Of a stretch of 64,000 nt of DNA, positions 24,579-32,290 are shown piece by piece. Position numbers and translations under genes: made by a program. This DNA comes from Nocardiopsis sp. JB363 (GTDB lineage Bacteria > Actinomycetota > Actinomycetes > Streptosporangiales > Streptosporangiaceae). Position 1 is the first letter of the stretch; each line of letters starts with the position of its first letter. Under the pieces are notes generated by a model. The model searched no databases. It worked only from the letters and a program-made list of their open reading frames with translations, and was not told where the DNA came from. The stretch is taken from the NCBI RefSeq assembly GCF_900143625.1, contig NZ_FRFF01000196.1:1-64000 (forward strand), in the 5' to 3' direction.

Positions 24579-25782
24579 GATGGGGCTCCTGTGCTGGGCC
24601 GGCCTGGAGACCACGAACCACCCGGTCACCGTGCGACACCGCGAGTCGGACGATGTCGCACACGGTCTCGACGTCGGTGGACGATGTGCCCGTGCCCGTC
24701 GGTAGGGCCAGGACGGTCGCGGCCAGCCGTTCGGTATGGGGCAGGGAACGTGGGGTGGGGAGGGAGGAGTAGGGCTCCGTCTGGTGGCAGGCGGGTGAGA
24801 AGTAGGGCCGCGTGATCACGTTCTCCGCCAGGAGCACCCGATGGAGGGTGTCGCGGTCCATGCCGGTCTCCGCCGGATCCACGCGGATGATCACGTACTG
24901 GTGGTTGGGCCGTTGGTCGGGGTCGAAGCGTTCCACCGAGACACCGGGCGTACGGTCCAGACACTTCACGTACAGGTCGTGGTTGCGCCGGTTGTGGGAC
25001 ACCGTGTCGGGGAGGGCCTCCAGCGAGGTCAGGGCCATCGCGGCGGACACCTCGCTCATCTTGGCGTTGGTGCCGCCGTGCTTGTTCCAGATTCCGTCCC
25101 CGAAGGCCTGTAGGGATCGAACGCGTTCGGCGGTCTCCTCGTCGTCGGTCACCAGGGCGCCGCCCTCGAAGCCGCCGACGATCTTGGTCGCGTGCAGGCT
25201 GAACACCTCGGCGTTCCCGAAACCCCCCACCGGACGCCCGTCCAGGGCGGTACCGATGGCGTGGGCGGCGTCCAGGTACAGGTCGATCCCGTACTCGGCG
25301 GCCACGTCCTCCAGTGCGGAGGCCGGGCACGGACGTCCCCAGAGGTGGACACCGACGATCGCCTCGGTCCGAGGCGTGATCGACGCTCGGGCCTGGCCCG
25401 GGTCGATCTGCCCGGTCACGGGGTCCACGTCGCAGAAGACGGGGTCGAGCCCGATCCAGCGCATCGCGTGGGCCGTGGCGATGAAGGTCATGGACGGCAT
25501 GACCACCTCTCCCCGGATCCCCCGCGCACGGGCGAGTACCTGCGTCGCCGTGGTGGCGTTGCACATGGCGACGCAGTGACGGACCCCGGCGAGCTCGGCG
25601 AGTCGTGCCTCCAGTTCCTCGACGAAGGGTCCGCCGTTGCTGTGCCGTCCGCTCGCCAGGATCCGCTCCACCCGTTCGAGGAAGGAACGGCGATCCACCC
25701 GCGAGGGACGTCCCACGGCGAGGGGCTCGGTGAACGCAGGGCTCCCGCCGAGTACCGCCAGGTCGGTTACCGAAGTCTTCAT
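24526..25782 (-). CDS. desI: TDP-4-keto-6-deoxyglucose 4-aminotransferase (DesI-like)
   Basis: A 418-residue DegT/DnrJ/EryC1 PLP enzyme. The PLP lysine is Lys200 in FSLHATKIVGGFEGG; other family marks are PSMTFIATAHAMRWIG, LYLDAAHAIG (PLP-contacting Asp), and GTNAKMSEVSAAMAL. HATK...FEGG, rather than YPTK...GDAG, distinguishes DesI from DesV. The reaction is amination at C4 of TDP-4-keto-6-deoxyglucose, producing the DesII substrate. The C-terminus extends about 18 residues into the desII start region, so the two are coupled. ATG 25782; a small membrane-protein gene ends 14 bases upstream. Confidence 0.9.
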   Translation of the reverse strand: MKTSVTDLAVLGGSPAFTEPLAVGRPSRVDRRSFLERVERILASGRHSNGGPFVEELEARLAELAGVRHCVAMCNATTATQVLARARGIRGEVVMPSMTFIATAHAMRWIGLDPVFCDVDPVTGQIDPGQARASITPRTEAIVGVHLWGRPCPASALEDVAAEYGIDLYLDAAHAIGTALDGRPVGGFGNAEVFSLHATKIVGGFEGGALVTDDEETAERVRSLQAFGDGIWNKHGGTNAKMSEVSAAMALTSLEALPDTVSHNRRNHDLYVKCLDRTPGVSVERFDPDQRPNHQYVIIRVDPAETGMDRDTLHRVLLAENVITRPYFSPACHQTEPYSSLPTPRSLPHTERLAATVLALPTGTGTSSTDVETVCDIVRLAVSHGDRVVRGLQAGPAQEPHHDDFEHGSGSDLLSARQ

Positions 25783-25796
25783 GGCGTGGACTTCAC

Positions 25797-26033
25797 TCAG
25801 CGGTTGGAGTCGGAGGTCGACCGGTCGGCGCGTTGGGTGGAGATGACGACGACCACCCGACCGACGGAGTAGACCAGGATGGCCGCCATGCCGAGGAGCT
25901 GGATCATCGGCCGGTCGGAGACGAACAGGTAGATGACGGCCCCGACGACACCGATGGTGATGAGCTGGACGAGGACCTCCTGGGCGACGCTCGTACCGAG
26001 CTTGAGGCCTGAGAGGGCGTACAGGAAGTTCAC
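25797..26033 (-). CDS. small two-helix membrane protein (78 aa)
   Basis: GTG start with AGGAG nine bases upstream. Two hydrophobic segments are visible: VLVQLITIGVVGAVIYLFV (about 20-38) and IQLLGMAAILVYSVGRVVVVI (about 44-64), followed by a short charged tail STQRADRSTSDSNR. It lies between the ABC permease and desI genes on the same strand, with short gaps both sides. No family is recognised. A role as accessory subunit or immunity protein for the exporter is only suggested by position. Confidence 0.7.
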   Translation of the reverse strand: MNFLYALSGLKLGTSVAQEVLVQLITIGVVGAVIYLFVSDRPMIQLLGMAAILVYSVGRVVVVISTQRADRSTSDSNR

Positions 26034-26079
26034 GGTCTTCTCCTTGTGGATCCGAGGGGTTCGGTGGGACGACCCGGGG

Positions 26080-26892
26080 TCAGGAACGGGGCTCCCAACG
26101 CCAGGTGCGCGTCGTCACGAAGATCGCGAGCGCCGTCCACCCCACGAGGAGGACGATGTCGGCGACCACCGGTGACACCGGCACGGGAAGGGACTGGAGC
26201 CCGGCGCCCGCGCCGCCCCAACCCTTGGCGATCAGATCCGCCGCGGGGACGAGGGGGACGAGGATCGCGATCCAGGCGACGATCTCGATCGGGTAGTCGA
26301 GCAGCTGGGCGCCGATGACGGCCAGGATGAGCAACGGCATCATCGTGAACATGACGCGCTCGTGGTTGCCGGTCACGGACACGATGAAGGTGCCCAGGAT
26401 CGGTGCGAGGACCAGCCCCAGGACGACCCCCGCCAGCACCAACGGCAGGTTCTCGGGCGCGGGGGCCCCGGTCGCGAGGAAGACGGCCAGCATCAGGAGC
26501 ATCTGGGTGAGGCCGAGCACCGCGACCGCGATCAGGTTGGCGGCGATCAGTTCCGCGCCGTCCAGCTCCGTGGTCCGCAGTCGTTTGTAGACCAGGGTGT
26601 CCCGGCGCGAGGAGAGCTGGGTCGCCGTGCTCATGTACGGCGTCATCATCAGCGCGTACATGAAGTACACGCCGAGCGTGGTGCCCCACTGCTCCAGGCT
26701 GTCCGGGCGCTGCCCCAGGTAGGAGAGGCCGACCAGCATCATCGGCAGGAACAGCGCGACCGCGAGCACACCCTTGCGGCGCGTCAGCAGACGCAGTTCG
26801 GTGAGGGTGAACGCCATCATGAGCGCGAACCGCCCGCGTGAGCGGAACGTGGATTGTTTCGGTGCGGCCGGGCGCGTGTCGTTCGTCGTCAT
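26080..26892 (-). CDS. ABC-2 type transporter permease (DrrB-like)
   Basis: A 270-residue membrane protein with six hydrophobic segments and the ABC-2 arrangement: a cytoplasmic N-terminus, a first helix (GVLAVALFLPMMLVGLSYLG), a cluster MTPYMSTATQLSSRRDTLVYKRLRTTELDGAELIAANLIA typical of these permeases (shown as its recognisable core), and C-terminal helices. It overlaps the ATPase stop by four bases (26889-26892). Proposed to export the finished peptide or sugar conjugate, and so to give self-resistance. Confidence 0.85.
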   Translation of the reverse strand: MTTNDTRPAAPKQSTFRSRGRFALMMAFTLTELRLLTRRKGVLAVALFLPMMLVGLSYLGQRPDSLEQWGTTLGVYFMYALMMTPYMSTATQLSSRRDTLVYKRLRTTELDGAELIAANLIAVAVLGLTQMLLMLAVFLATGAPAPENLPLVLAGVVLGLVLAPILGTFIVSVTGNHERVMFTMMPLLILAVIGAQLLDYPIEIVAWIAILVPLVPAADLIAKGWGGAGAGLQSLPVPVSPVVADIVLLVGWTALAIFVTTRTWRWEPRS

Positions 26893-27890
26893 GACGTGGT
26901 CACATCCTCCTTGACGCGGCTCTCGGCGTCGGCACTCGGCCGCTCACCGAGGGAGAGTCGTTCGTCCTCCACACGGACCGCGTGGAAGAGGTTCTCCAAG
27001 GTGGCCGCTTGGGCGTGCAGGTCGGTCAGGGTGACCCGTTCGCGCTCCGCCCAGTTCAGGAGGAGGGTCAGGTCCGCCTGGAGCGTCGAGGTCTCGATCC
27101 TCAGTGAGGGTTCCGAACCGTCGGTGTGCCGCTGCACGGTCGGGGCCCCGGCCATGGCGGGCAGCCGGTCCGCCGACTCCTCGGGGACGCGGGCGGTGAT
27201 GGTGGCCGGGTACGAGGCCAGGACCTCGCGCTTGGTCCCGGCCACGGCGACGCGACCCTGGTGCATGATGGCCAGGCTGTCGGCCAGGGACTCGGCCTCT
27301 TCGAGGTAGTGCGTGGTCAGGATGATGGTGGAACCGTTCGACCGCAGTTCCTCGACCAGGGACCAAAGACGTCGGCGGGACTCCGGGTCCAGACCCGTGG
27401 TGGGTTCGTCGAGCACCACCAGCTCGGGGGAGCCCCATACGGACAGCGCGATGTCCAAGCGCCGCTTCTCACCCCCGGAGAGCTTGTCCAGTCGCACCTC
27501 GGCGCGGTGGGAGAGCTCGACGCGCGCCAGGACGGAGTCCACGTCGTCGACCCGACCCGAGATGGAACTCCAGAGGTCCGTCATCTCACGAACGGTCATC
27601 TCGGTGAGGAACCCGGCCTCCTGGAGCATGAAACCGGTACGACGGCGCAGGGCGCGGCGGTCGCGGAAGGGGTCCAGACCGAGGACACGGATGTGTCCCT
27701 CGTCCGGCCTCCGGTACCCCTGGATCAGCTCCAGCGAGGTGGTCTTCCCGGCGCCGTTGGTGCCCAACAGGGCGAACACCTCGCCCCGACCGGCGCGCAG
27801 GGAGACGTCCTTGACGGCCTGGTACGAACCGTAGGAGTAACAGAGCCCGTCGACTTCGACTGCGAGTTCGGTGAGCGGCGGTGTAGACAT
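26889..27890 (-). CDS. ABC transporter ATP-binding protein (DrrA-like)
   Basis: A 333-residue single-domain ABC ATPase. Walker A GTNGAGKTTS is at about 43-52, the signature LSGGEKRRLD at about 143-152, Walker B LVVLDEPTTGLD follows, and the switch His is in LTTHYLEEAE. The DrrA-type C-terminal extension (VTARVPEESADRLPAM...) follows. Start ATG 27890 with GAAGG upstream. It heads the exporter/small protein/desI/desII part of the minus-strand operon, now cut off from desV by the TnpB element, so it may depend on the promoter at about 27900-27960. Confidence 0.88.
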   Translation of the reverse strand: MSTPPLTELAVEVDGLCYSYGSYQAVKDVSLRAGRGEVFALLGTNGAGKTTSLELIQGYRRPDEGHIRVLGLDPFRDRRALRRRTGFMLQEAGFLTEMTVREMTDLWSSISGRVDDVDSVLARVELSHRAEVRLDKLSGGEKRRLDIALSVWGSPELVVLDEPTTGLDPESRRRLWSLVEELRSNGSTIILTTHYLEEAESLADSLAIMHQGRVAVAGTKREVLASYPATITARVPEESADRLPAMAGAPTVQRHTDGSEPSLRIETSTLQADLTLLLNWAERERVTLTDLHAQAATLENLFHAVRVEDERLSLGERPSADAESRVKEDVTTS

Positions 27891-27930
27891 ACCTTCACTG
27901 TCACAGCGCGGCTCTCACACGGGTAAGTAA

Positions 27931-27956
27931 CCGGATGTCACGGAATCCGGATGACA
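27931..27956. promoter_or_regulatory. dyad upstream of the ABC exporter operon
   Basis: TGTCA-CGGAATCCG-GA-TGACA (27936-27956) is a nested inverted repeat 46 bp upstream of the ABC ATPase start, and CCGGATG occurs twice (27931, 27947). It could be an operator or part of the left end of the adjacent transposon. Confidence 0.35.
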
Positions 27957-28121
27957 GCCACGGGGGGTTGTCACCACGTTTTGGATGTGGAAGTCCGGTT
28001 CTTCAGAGTCGGGAGGAAACGCCCTTGCCCACTCTTCCCGGCCATCAAAAACCGGAAGAACACGGAGAAGTTCTCTGATTCGGCTCCATGTCCGGGTCGG
28101 GGGTGGTTAGCGTGTTCGGTG

Positions 28122-29288
28122 ATGAAGCTGGTGGTGCGGGTCAAGTTGCTGCCTTCGCCGGAACAGGCGCGGGCACTCCAGGCGACCCTGCGTACCTGTA
28201 ATGAGGCGGCCGACCACGCTTCCCAGGTCGCTCAGGCCACCGGAGCGACGAACAAGTACGCTCTGCAAAGGGCCGTCTACCATGAGTTGAAAGCCAGGTT
28301 CGGTTTGTCGGCGCAGCCGACGGTGCGGGTGCTGGGCAAGGTGTGCGATGCCTACACCACCCGGCAGGCGAACCTGAAGGCCGGGAATCTGGGCCGGAAG
28401 GGCTCCCCGCGCCGTCAGCGGGTCGAGTCCACCCCGATCTCCTTTCGACCCGATGCGGCTCAACCGTTCGATGATCGGTGTTTGTCCTGGCAGATGGACG
28501 CCCGCACCGTCTCGATCTGGACCGTGGCCGGGCGGATGAAGAACCTGGGCTTTGTCACCTCCCCCGAACAGCTGAAGCTGTTGACCGAGTACCGCCAGGG
28601 TGAGAGCGACCTGATCTACCGGGACGGGCAATGGTTCCTGGCCGCTACCTGTGAGGTGCCCGAACAGGAGGAGAACCCTGAACCGGTGGGGTTCATGGGG
28701 GTGGACCTGGGGATCGTGGAGATCGCCACCACCTCCGCCGGGGACCGGTTCTCCGGGAGGGTGTTGAACCGGTACCGGCGTAAGCAGAACCGGCTCCGCG
28801 CCAAACTCCAGCGGAAGAACACCAAGAGCGCCAAACGGGTGTTGAAGCGCTTGCGCCGCCGGGAAGCACGGCGGGCGCGGGAGGTGAACCACCAGATTTC
28901 CAAAAGTATCGTGGAGCGGGCCGAACGCACCGATCACGGCATCGTCCTAGAAGATTTGAAGGGCATCCGTGGCCGGGTACGGCAAGCCAAACGACAACGT
29001 TCCGCGTTGCATTCGTGGAGTTTCGCGCAGTTGCGGGACTTCATCGGTTATAAGGCTCGCAGGGTGGGGGTGCCGGTCCTGGTGGTGGATCCGGCCTACA
29101 CCTCCCAGACCTGCTCGGAGTGCGACCACACCAGCAGACGCAACCGGCCCACCCGGAACCGGTTCGTCTGCCGTCAGTGCGGTGTGGTGTTGCACGCCGA
29201 TGTGAACGCTTCACGCAACCTCGCCCACCGAGGCCAGGCTGTGTGGACTGCGGGGCGCACGTCAACCGCCCCCACACCCTCCAGATGA
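28122..29288 (+). CDS. tnpB: TnpB, RNA-guided nuclease of IS200/IS605 (IS1341-type) element
   Basis: A 388-residue TnpB/OrfB. The RuvC residues are intact: Asp195 in MGVDLGIVEIA, Glu277 in IVLEDLKGI, and Asp360 in HADVNASRN. A zinc ribbon CSEC...CRQC lies between the last two. The N-terminal helix-turn-helix (KLLPSPEQARALQATLRTCN) is standard. Known TnpB proteins are DNA nucleases guided by an omega-RNA made from the element's 3' end. There is no tnpA, so the element is non-autonomous for transposition. ATG 28122 is used; the open frame extends upstream without conserved sequence. It lies opposite to the operon it interrupts. Confidence 0.92.
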   Translation: MKLVVRVKLLPSPEQARALQATLRTCNEAADHASQVAQATGATNKYALQRAVYHELKARFGLSAQPTVRVLGKVCDAYTTRQANLKAGNLGRKGSPRRQRVESTPISFRPDAAQPFDDRCLSWQMDARTVSIWTVAGRMKNLGFVTSPEQLKLLTEYRQGESDLIYRDGQWFLAATCEVPEQEENPEPVGFMGVDLGIVEIATTSAGDRFSGRVLNRYRRKQNRLRAKLQRKNTKSAKRVLKRLRRREARRAREVNHQISKSIVERAERTDHGIVLEDLKGIRGRVRQAKRQRSALHSWSFAQLRDFIGYKARRVGVPVLVVDPAYTSQTCSECDHTSRRNRPTRNRFVCRQCGVVLHADVNASRNLAHRGQAVWTAGRTSTAPTPSR

Positions 29289-29373
29289 GTGGGTGTCGGA
29301 CGCGGGAGGTAAGACCCACCCACCAGCTGGGCGCCTACCCGCAAGCCCGTGGCTTCAGCCACAGGTAGTTGAC
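29200..29373 (+). ncRNA. predicted omega-RNA / right-end region of the TnpB element
   Basis: By analogy with known TnpB systems, the guide scaffold overlaps the tnpB 3' end and the right end of the element. Here the right end has a GACCCACCCACCAGCTGGG stretch and a terminal hairpin. The 5' boundary and the exact element end are guesses. If the element ends at TTGAC (29373), the guide would begin ACTGCGTCAAGGGATT, which is desV sequence. Confidence 0.35.
29346..29365. repeat. right-end hairpin of the TnpB element
   Basis: CCCGTGGCTTCAGCCACAGG folds into an 8-bp stem with one C-A mismatch and a TC loop. This resembles the subterminal GTGGCTTCAGCCAC hairpin typical of IS605-family right ends, followed by TAGTTGAC. 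On the minus strand the same bases encode the last codons and the stop of desV. Confidence 0.7.
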
Positions 29374-30479
29374 ACTGCGTCAAGGGATTCGCACACAGCG
29401 GTGATGATCCGCTCTTGGTCGGCGTCGTCGAGGGAGGGGTACAGGGGCAGGGAGAGGATCTCCTCGGACGCGGCCTCCGTCACGGGGAGGGAGCCCGGCG
29501 CGTGCCCCAGATGGGCGAACCCCGACATCAGGTGGACCGGGCGGGGGTAGTGCACCGCCGTCTGTACCCCGCGACGCTCCAGCTCGGCGGCGAGGGCGTC
29601 ACGCCGGGGGTGCCGCACCACGTACAGGTAGTACACGTGGTCGTTGCCGTCGGCCGTGACGGGCAGGGCCAGCTCCGTTCCGGCGAACGCCCGGTCGTAG
29701 CGTTCGGCCAACTCACGACGGCGGGCGACGTAGGTGTCCAGGCGCGGCAGTTTGACCCGAAGGATCTCCGCTTGCACCTCGTCCAACCTGCTGTTGTAAC
29801 CCGGAAGTTCGTCGACGTGGAAGCGTTCGCGCATGCCGCAGTAGCGAAGGGTGCGCAGGGACTCGGCCGCCTCGGGTGATCCGGTCAGGACGGCGCCGGC
29901 GTCACCGTAGGCGCCCAGGACCTTGGTCGGGTAGAAGGAGAAGGTCCCGGCGTCGCCCATGGTCCCGGCGAGCCGTCCCTCGTGACGAGCTCCGTGGGAC
30001 TGCGCGCAGTCCTCGATCACGGCCAGACCGTGCCGCCGCGCCAAGGAGACGAGTGCGGTCATGTCGGCGCACTGGCCGTACAGGTGCACCGGGAGCAGGC
30101 AGCGGGTGCGCTCCCCGATCAGCGACGCCACGTGGTCGGTGTCGATGAGGTGGGTCTTCGGGTCCACGTCGGCGAAGACCGGTACCGCGCCCACCGCGTC
30201 GATGGCGACGACCGTCTGGGCGGCGGTGTTGGCGACCGTGACGACCTCGTCCCCCGCGCCCACGCCGAGAGCGCGCAACGCCAGGACGATCGCGTTGGTC
30301 CCGTTGTCCACGCCCACGCAGTGAGCCACGCCGTGGTGGTCGGCGAACTCCTCCTCGAAGGAGGAGACCCCCTCCCCCAGGATCAGTCTTCCCGAAGAGA
30401 ACGCCCGGTCCACGGCGGCCAGAAGCTCCTCGCGTTCGTTCCGGTACTCGTCCAGGTATCCCCAGTTGTGGATGACCAT
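29355..30479 (-). CDS. desV: TDP-3-keto-4,6-dideoxyglucose 3-aminotransferase (DesV/TylB-like)
   Basis: A 374-residue DegT/DnrJ/EryC1 PLP enzyme. PLP Lys186 is in FSFYPTKVLGAYGDAGA, with IEDCAQSHGA and NSRLDEVQAEILRVKLPRL as in EryC1/DesV/TylB. The reaction is amination at C3 of the TDP-3-keto-4,6-dideoxy sugar, giving the substrate of DesVI. ATG 30479. The last residues (STTCG) and the TGA stop are encoded by the right-end hairpin of the TnpB element, so the native C-terminus has probably been replaced by a few residues; the catalytic core is complete. It was probably first gene of the long minus-strand sugar/export operon before insertion. Confidence 0.9.
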   Translation of the reverse strand: MVIHNWGYLDEYRNEREELLAAVDRAFSSGRLILGEGVSSFEEEFADHHGVAHCVGVDNGTNAIVLALRALGVGAGDEVVTVANTAAQTVVAIDAVGAVPVFADVDPKTHLIDTDHVASLIGERTRCLLPVHLYGQCADMTALVSLARRHGLAVIEDCAQSHGARHEGRLAGTMGDAGTFSFYPTKVLGAYGDAGAVLTGSPEAAESLRTLRYCGMRERFHVDELPGYNSRLDEVQAEILRVKLPRLDTYVARRRELAERYDRAFAGTELALPVTADGNDHVYYLYVVRHPRRDALAAELERRGVQTAVHYPRPVHLMSGFAHLGHAPGSLPVTEAASEEILSLPLYPSLDDADQERIITAVCESLDAVSTTCG

Positions 30480-30851
30480 GCGGCCTCGAATCTGGTCGGG
30501 GGGTGTGAGGGGTGCCCGATCGTACTACCGGTGCGGGATCTCGGTATGTGGACCTGTCGCCGTGCGGATTTGTCGACCTTGCACCGTCACCCTGTGGTCG
30601 CGGGGCGTTCGAAGTGCCTGAACAACGAGGGTTCCCCACCGACCGTTCGGTCAGGTCACATGCCCCCAACTGCGAATATTTGGACCCTGGTCTAGAAAGT
30701 GGTTCGCCTCACATGCCATGGTGTCCTAGGGCTCAGACGCATGCCGACCAAATACCCCTGTGTCATGACACCCGTCATGGACGGAGTGGAGTGTGCGTCG
30801 CGGCCCCGCCAGCGAATCCGGCCACGGCCGGCTGAGAAATACGGAGCATTG
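30480..30851. other. 372-bp divergent promoter region, desV and MHS transporter
   Basis: No gene is seen. It contains a TetR-type operator-like dyad ACCGACCGTTCGGTCAGGT (30638-30656) and a perfect 12-bp palindrome GTGTCATGACAC (30760-30771). It marks the right edge of the biosynthetic cluster. Confidence 0.5.
30638..30656. promoter_or_regulatory. TetR-type operator-like dyad upstream of MHS transporter
   Basis: Core GACCG-TT-CGGTC within ACCGACCGTTCGGTCAGGT. Eighteen bases match a dyad upstream of paaZ (44042-44059) at 15 positions, suggesting one regulator may control both. No TetR gene of that type adjoins either site. Confidence 0.45.
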
Positions 30852-32213
30852 ATGGCGACTTCCGACGCCGCGACCCCCGACCCCAGGCCACTCGACCAGA
30901 AGGAGAGGCGCAAGGTCCTCGCGGGGACGATGGTCGGCACCACCATCGAGTGGTACGACTTCTTCATCTACGCCCAGGCGGCGGGCCTCGTGCTCGCGCC
31001 GCTCTTCCTGGCGCCCCTGTCGGAGAGCAGCCCCGGTGTCGCGCAGGTCCTGTCCTTCGCCACCATCGGTATCTCGTTCCTCTTCCGACCGCTCGGAGCG
31101 ATCGTCGCCGGACACCTCGGCGACCGCTTCGGACGCAAGAGGATCCTGGTCGCCACTCTCATCCTCATGGGTCTGGCCACCTGCGCCATCGGTCTGCTGC
31201 CGACCTACGCCCAGATCGGCATGGCCGCACCGATCCTGCTGATCCTCATGCGCGTCCTCCAGGGTTTCTCCGCCGGTGGGGAGTGGGGCGGCGCCGCCCT
31301 GATGTCGGTGGAACACGCGCCGGTGAACAAGCGCGGTTACTTCGGCGCCTACCCGCAGATCGGCGTGCCGTGCGGCATGATCCTGGCGACCTTCGTGGTC
31401 TGGCTGATCACCGCGATCATCGGCGCCGAGGCCTTCCTCGAATGGGGCTGGCGCGTCCCGTTCCTGCTGTCCTTCGTGCTGATCATCATCGGTCACCTCA
31501 TCCGCAAGACGGTCGAGGAGTCCCCGGTCTTCAAGCTCATGCAGGAGCGCCGGGCCAAGTCCTCCGCCCCGCTGGGCCGGCTGTTCCGCGAGAACACCCG
31601 CGAGGTCGTCCTGTCCGCGCTGATCTTCGTCGCCAACAACGCCGCCGGCTACCTGGTCATCGCCTTCCTCGTGACCTACGCCTCGCGTCCGGTCGAGGAG
31701 TTCGGCCTGGGCATGGAGCGCGGTCCGGTCCTGCTCGCGACCACCCTGGCGTCCTTCGGCTGGCTCATCTCCACGCTGTACGGAGGATGGATCTGCGACA
31801 GGATCGGCCGTGTGCGCACCTTCCAGATCGGCTACGTCCTGCTCGCCGTCTGGGCCGTCCCCATGTGGTTCATGGTCGACACCGGGAACATCTTCATGTA
31901 CTTCCTGGGTGTCTTCGTCTTCACGCTGACCTTCGGCCTGAGCTACGGCCCCCAATCCGCGCTGTACGCGGAGATGTTCCCCGCGGAGGTCCGCTACTCG
32001 GGTGTCTCCATCGGGTACGCGCTCGGCGCCATCCTGGGCGGCGCCTTCGCCGCGATGATCGCCGAGCTGCTGCTGACCAACTTCGGCGCCTCGTGGACCA
32101 TCGGCGTCTACATCGTGGGGCTCTCCGTGATCTCCTTCATCGCGGTCTCCCTGGTGAAGAAGGACATCCAGGGCATCGACCTGCACGTCGACGAGGTCGC
32201 CTCGACCAAGTAG
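30852..32213 (+). CDS. MHS family MFS transporter (ProP/ShiA-like)
   Basis: A 453-residue major-facilitator protein with twelve hydrophobic segments. The metabolite:H+ symporter signatures are present: VVGTTIEWYDFFIYA-like MVGTTIEWYDFFIYA at the first helix, GHLGDRFGRKRILV between helices 2 and 3, RVLQGFSAGGEWGGAALMSVEH, and WICDRIGRVRTF in the second half. Members import osmolytes, shikimate or small carboxylates with protons; the substrate is not predictable here. ATG 30852 with ACGGAG upstream. A clear terminator follows. It is divergent from desV, and I see no reason to include it in the cluster. Confidence 0.9.
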   Translation: MATSDAATPDPRPLDQKERRKVLAGTMVGTTIEWYDFFIYAQAAGLVLAPLFLAPLSESSPGVAQVLSFATIGISFLFRPLGAIVAGHLGDRFGRKRILVATLILMGLATCAIGLLPTYAQIGMAAPILLILMRVLQGFSAGGEWGGAALMSVEHAPVNKRGYFGAYPQIGVPCGMILATFVVWLITAIIGAEAFLEWGWRVPFLLSFVLIIIGHLIRKTVEESPVFKLMQERRAKSSAPLGRLFRENTREVVLSALIFVANNAAGYLVIAFLVTYASRPVEEFGLGMERGPVLLATTLASFGWLISTLYGGWICDRIGRVRTFQIGYVLLAVWAVPMWFMVDTGNIFMYFLGVFVFTLTFGLSYGPQSALYAEMFPAEVRYSGVSIGYALGAILGGAFAAMIAELLLTNFGASWTIGVYIVGLSVISFIAVSLVKKDIQGIDLHVDEVASTK

Positions 32214-32235
32214 ACGAAGGACCCTCGCGCATGAC

Positions 32236-32267
32236 GCGGCCCCGGTTCACCGCCGAACCGGGGCCGC
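32236..32267. terminator. bidirectional terminator, MHS transporter / catalase
   Basis: Perfect 13-bp stem GCGGCCCCGGTTC / GAACCGGGGCCGC with a 6-nt loop, between two convergent stop codons. Confidence 0.85.
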
Positions 32268-32290
32268 CTCGTCGCTCGATGGTCGGCGCC

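Noticed and set aside
29200..29373. Autonomous IS605 element with tnpA
   Set aside because: No Y1 transposase (HUH) frame is found on either side of tnpB.
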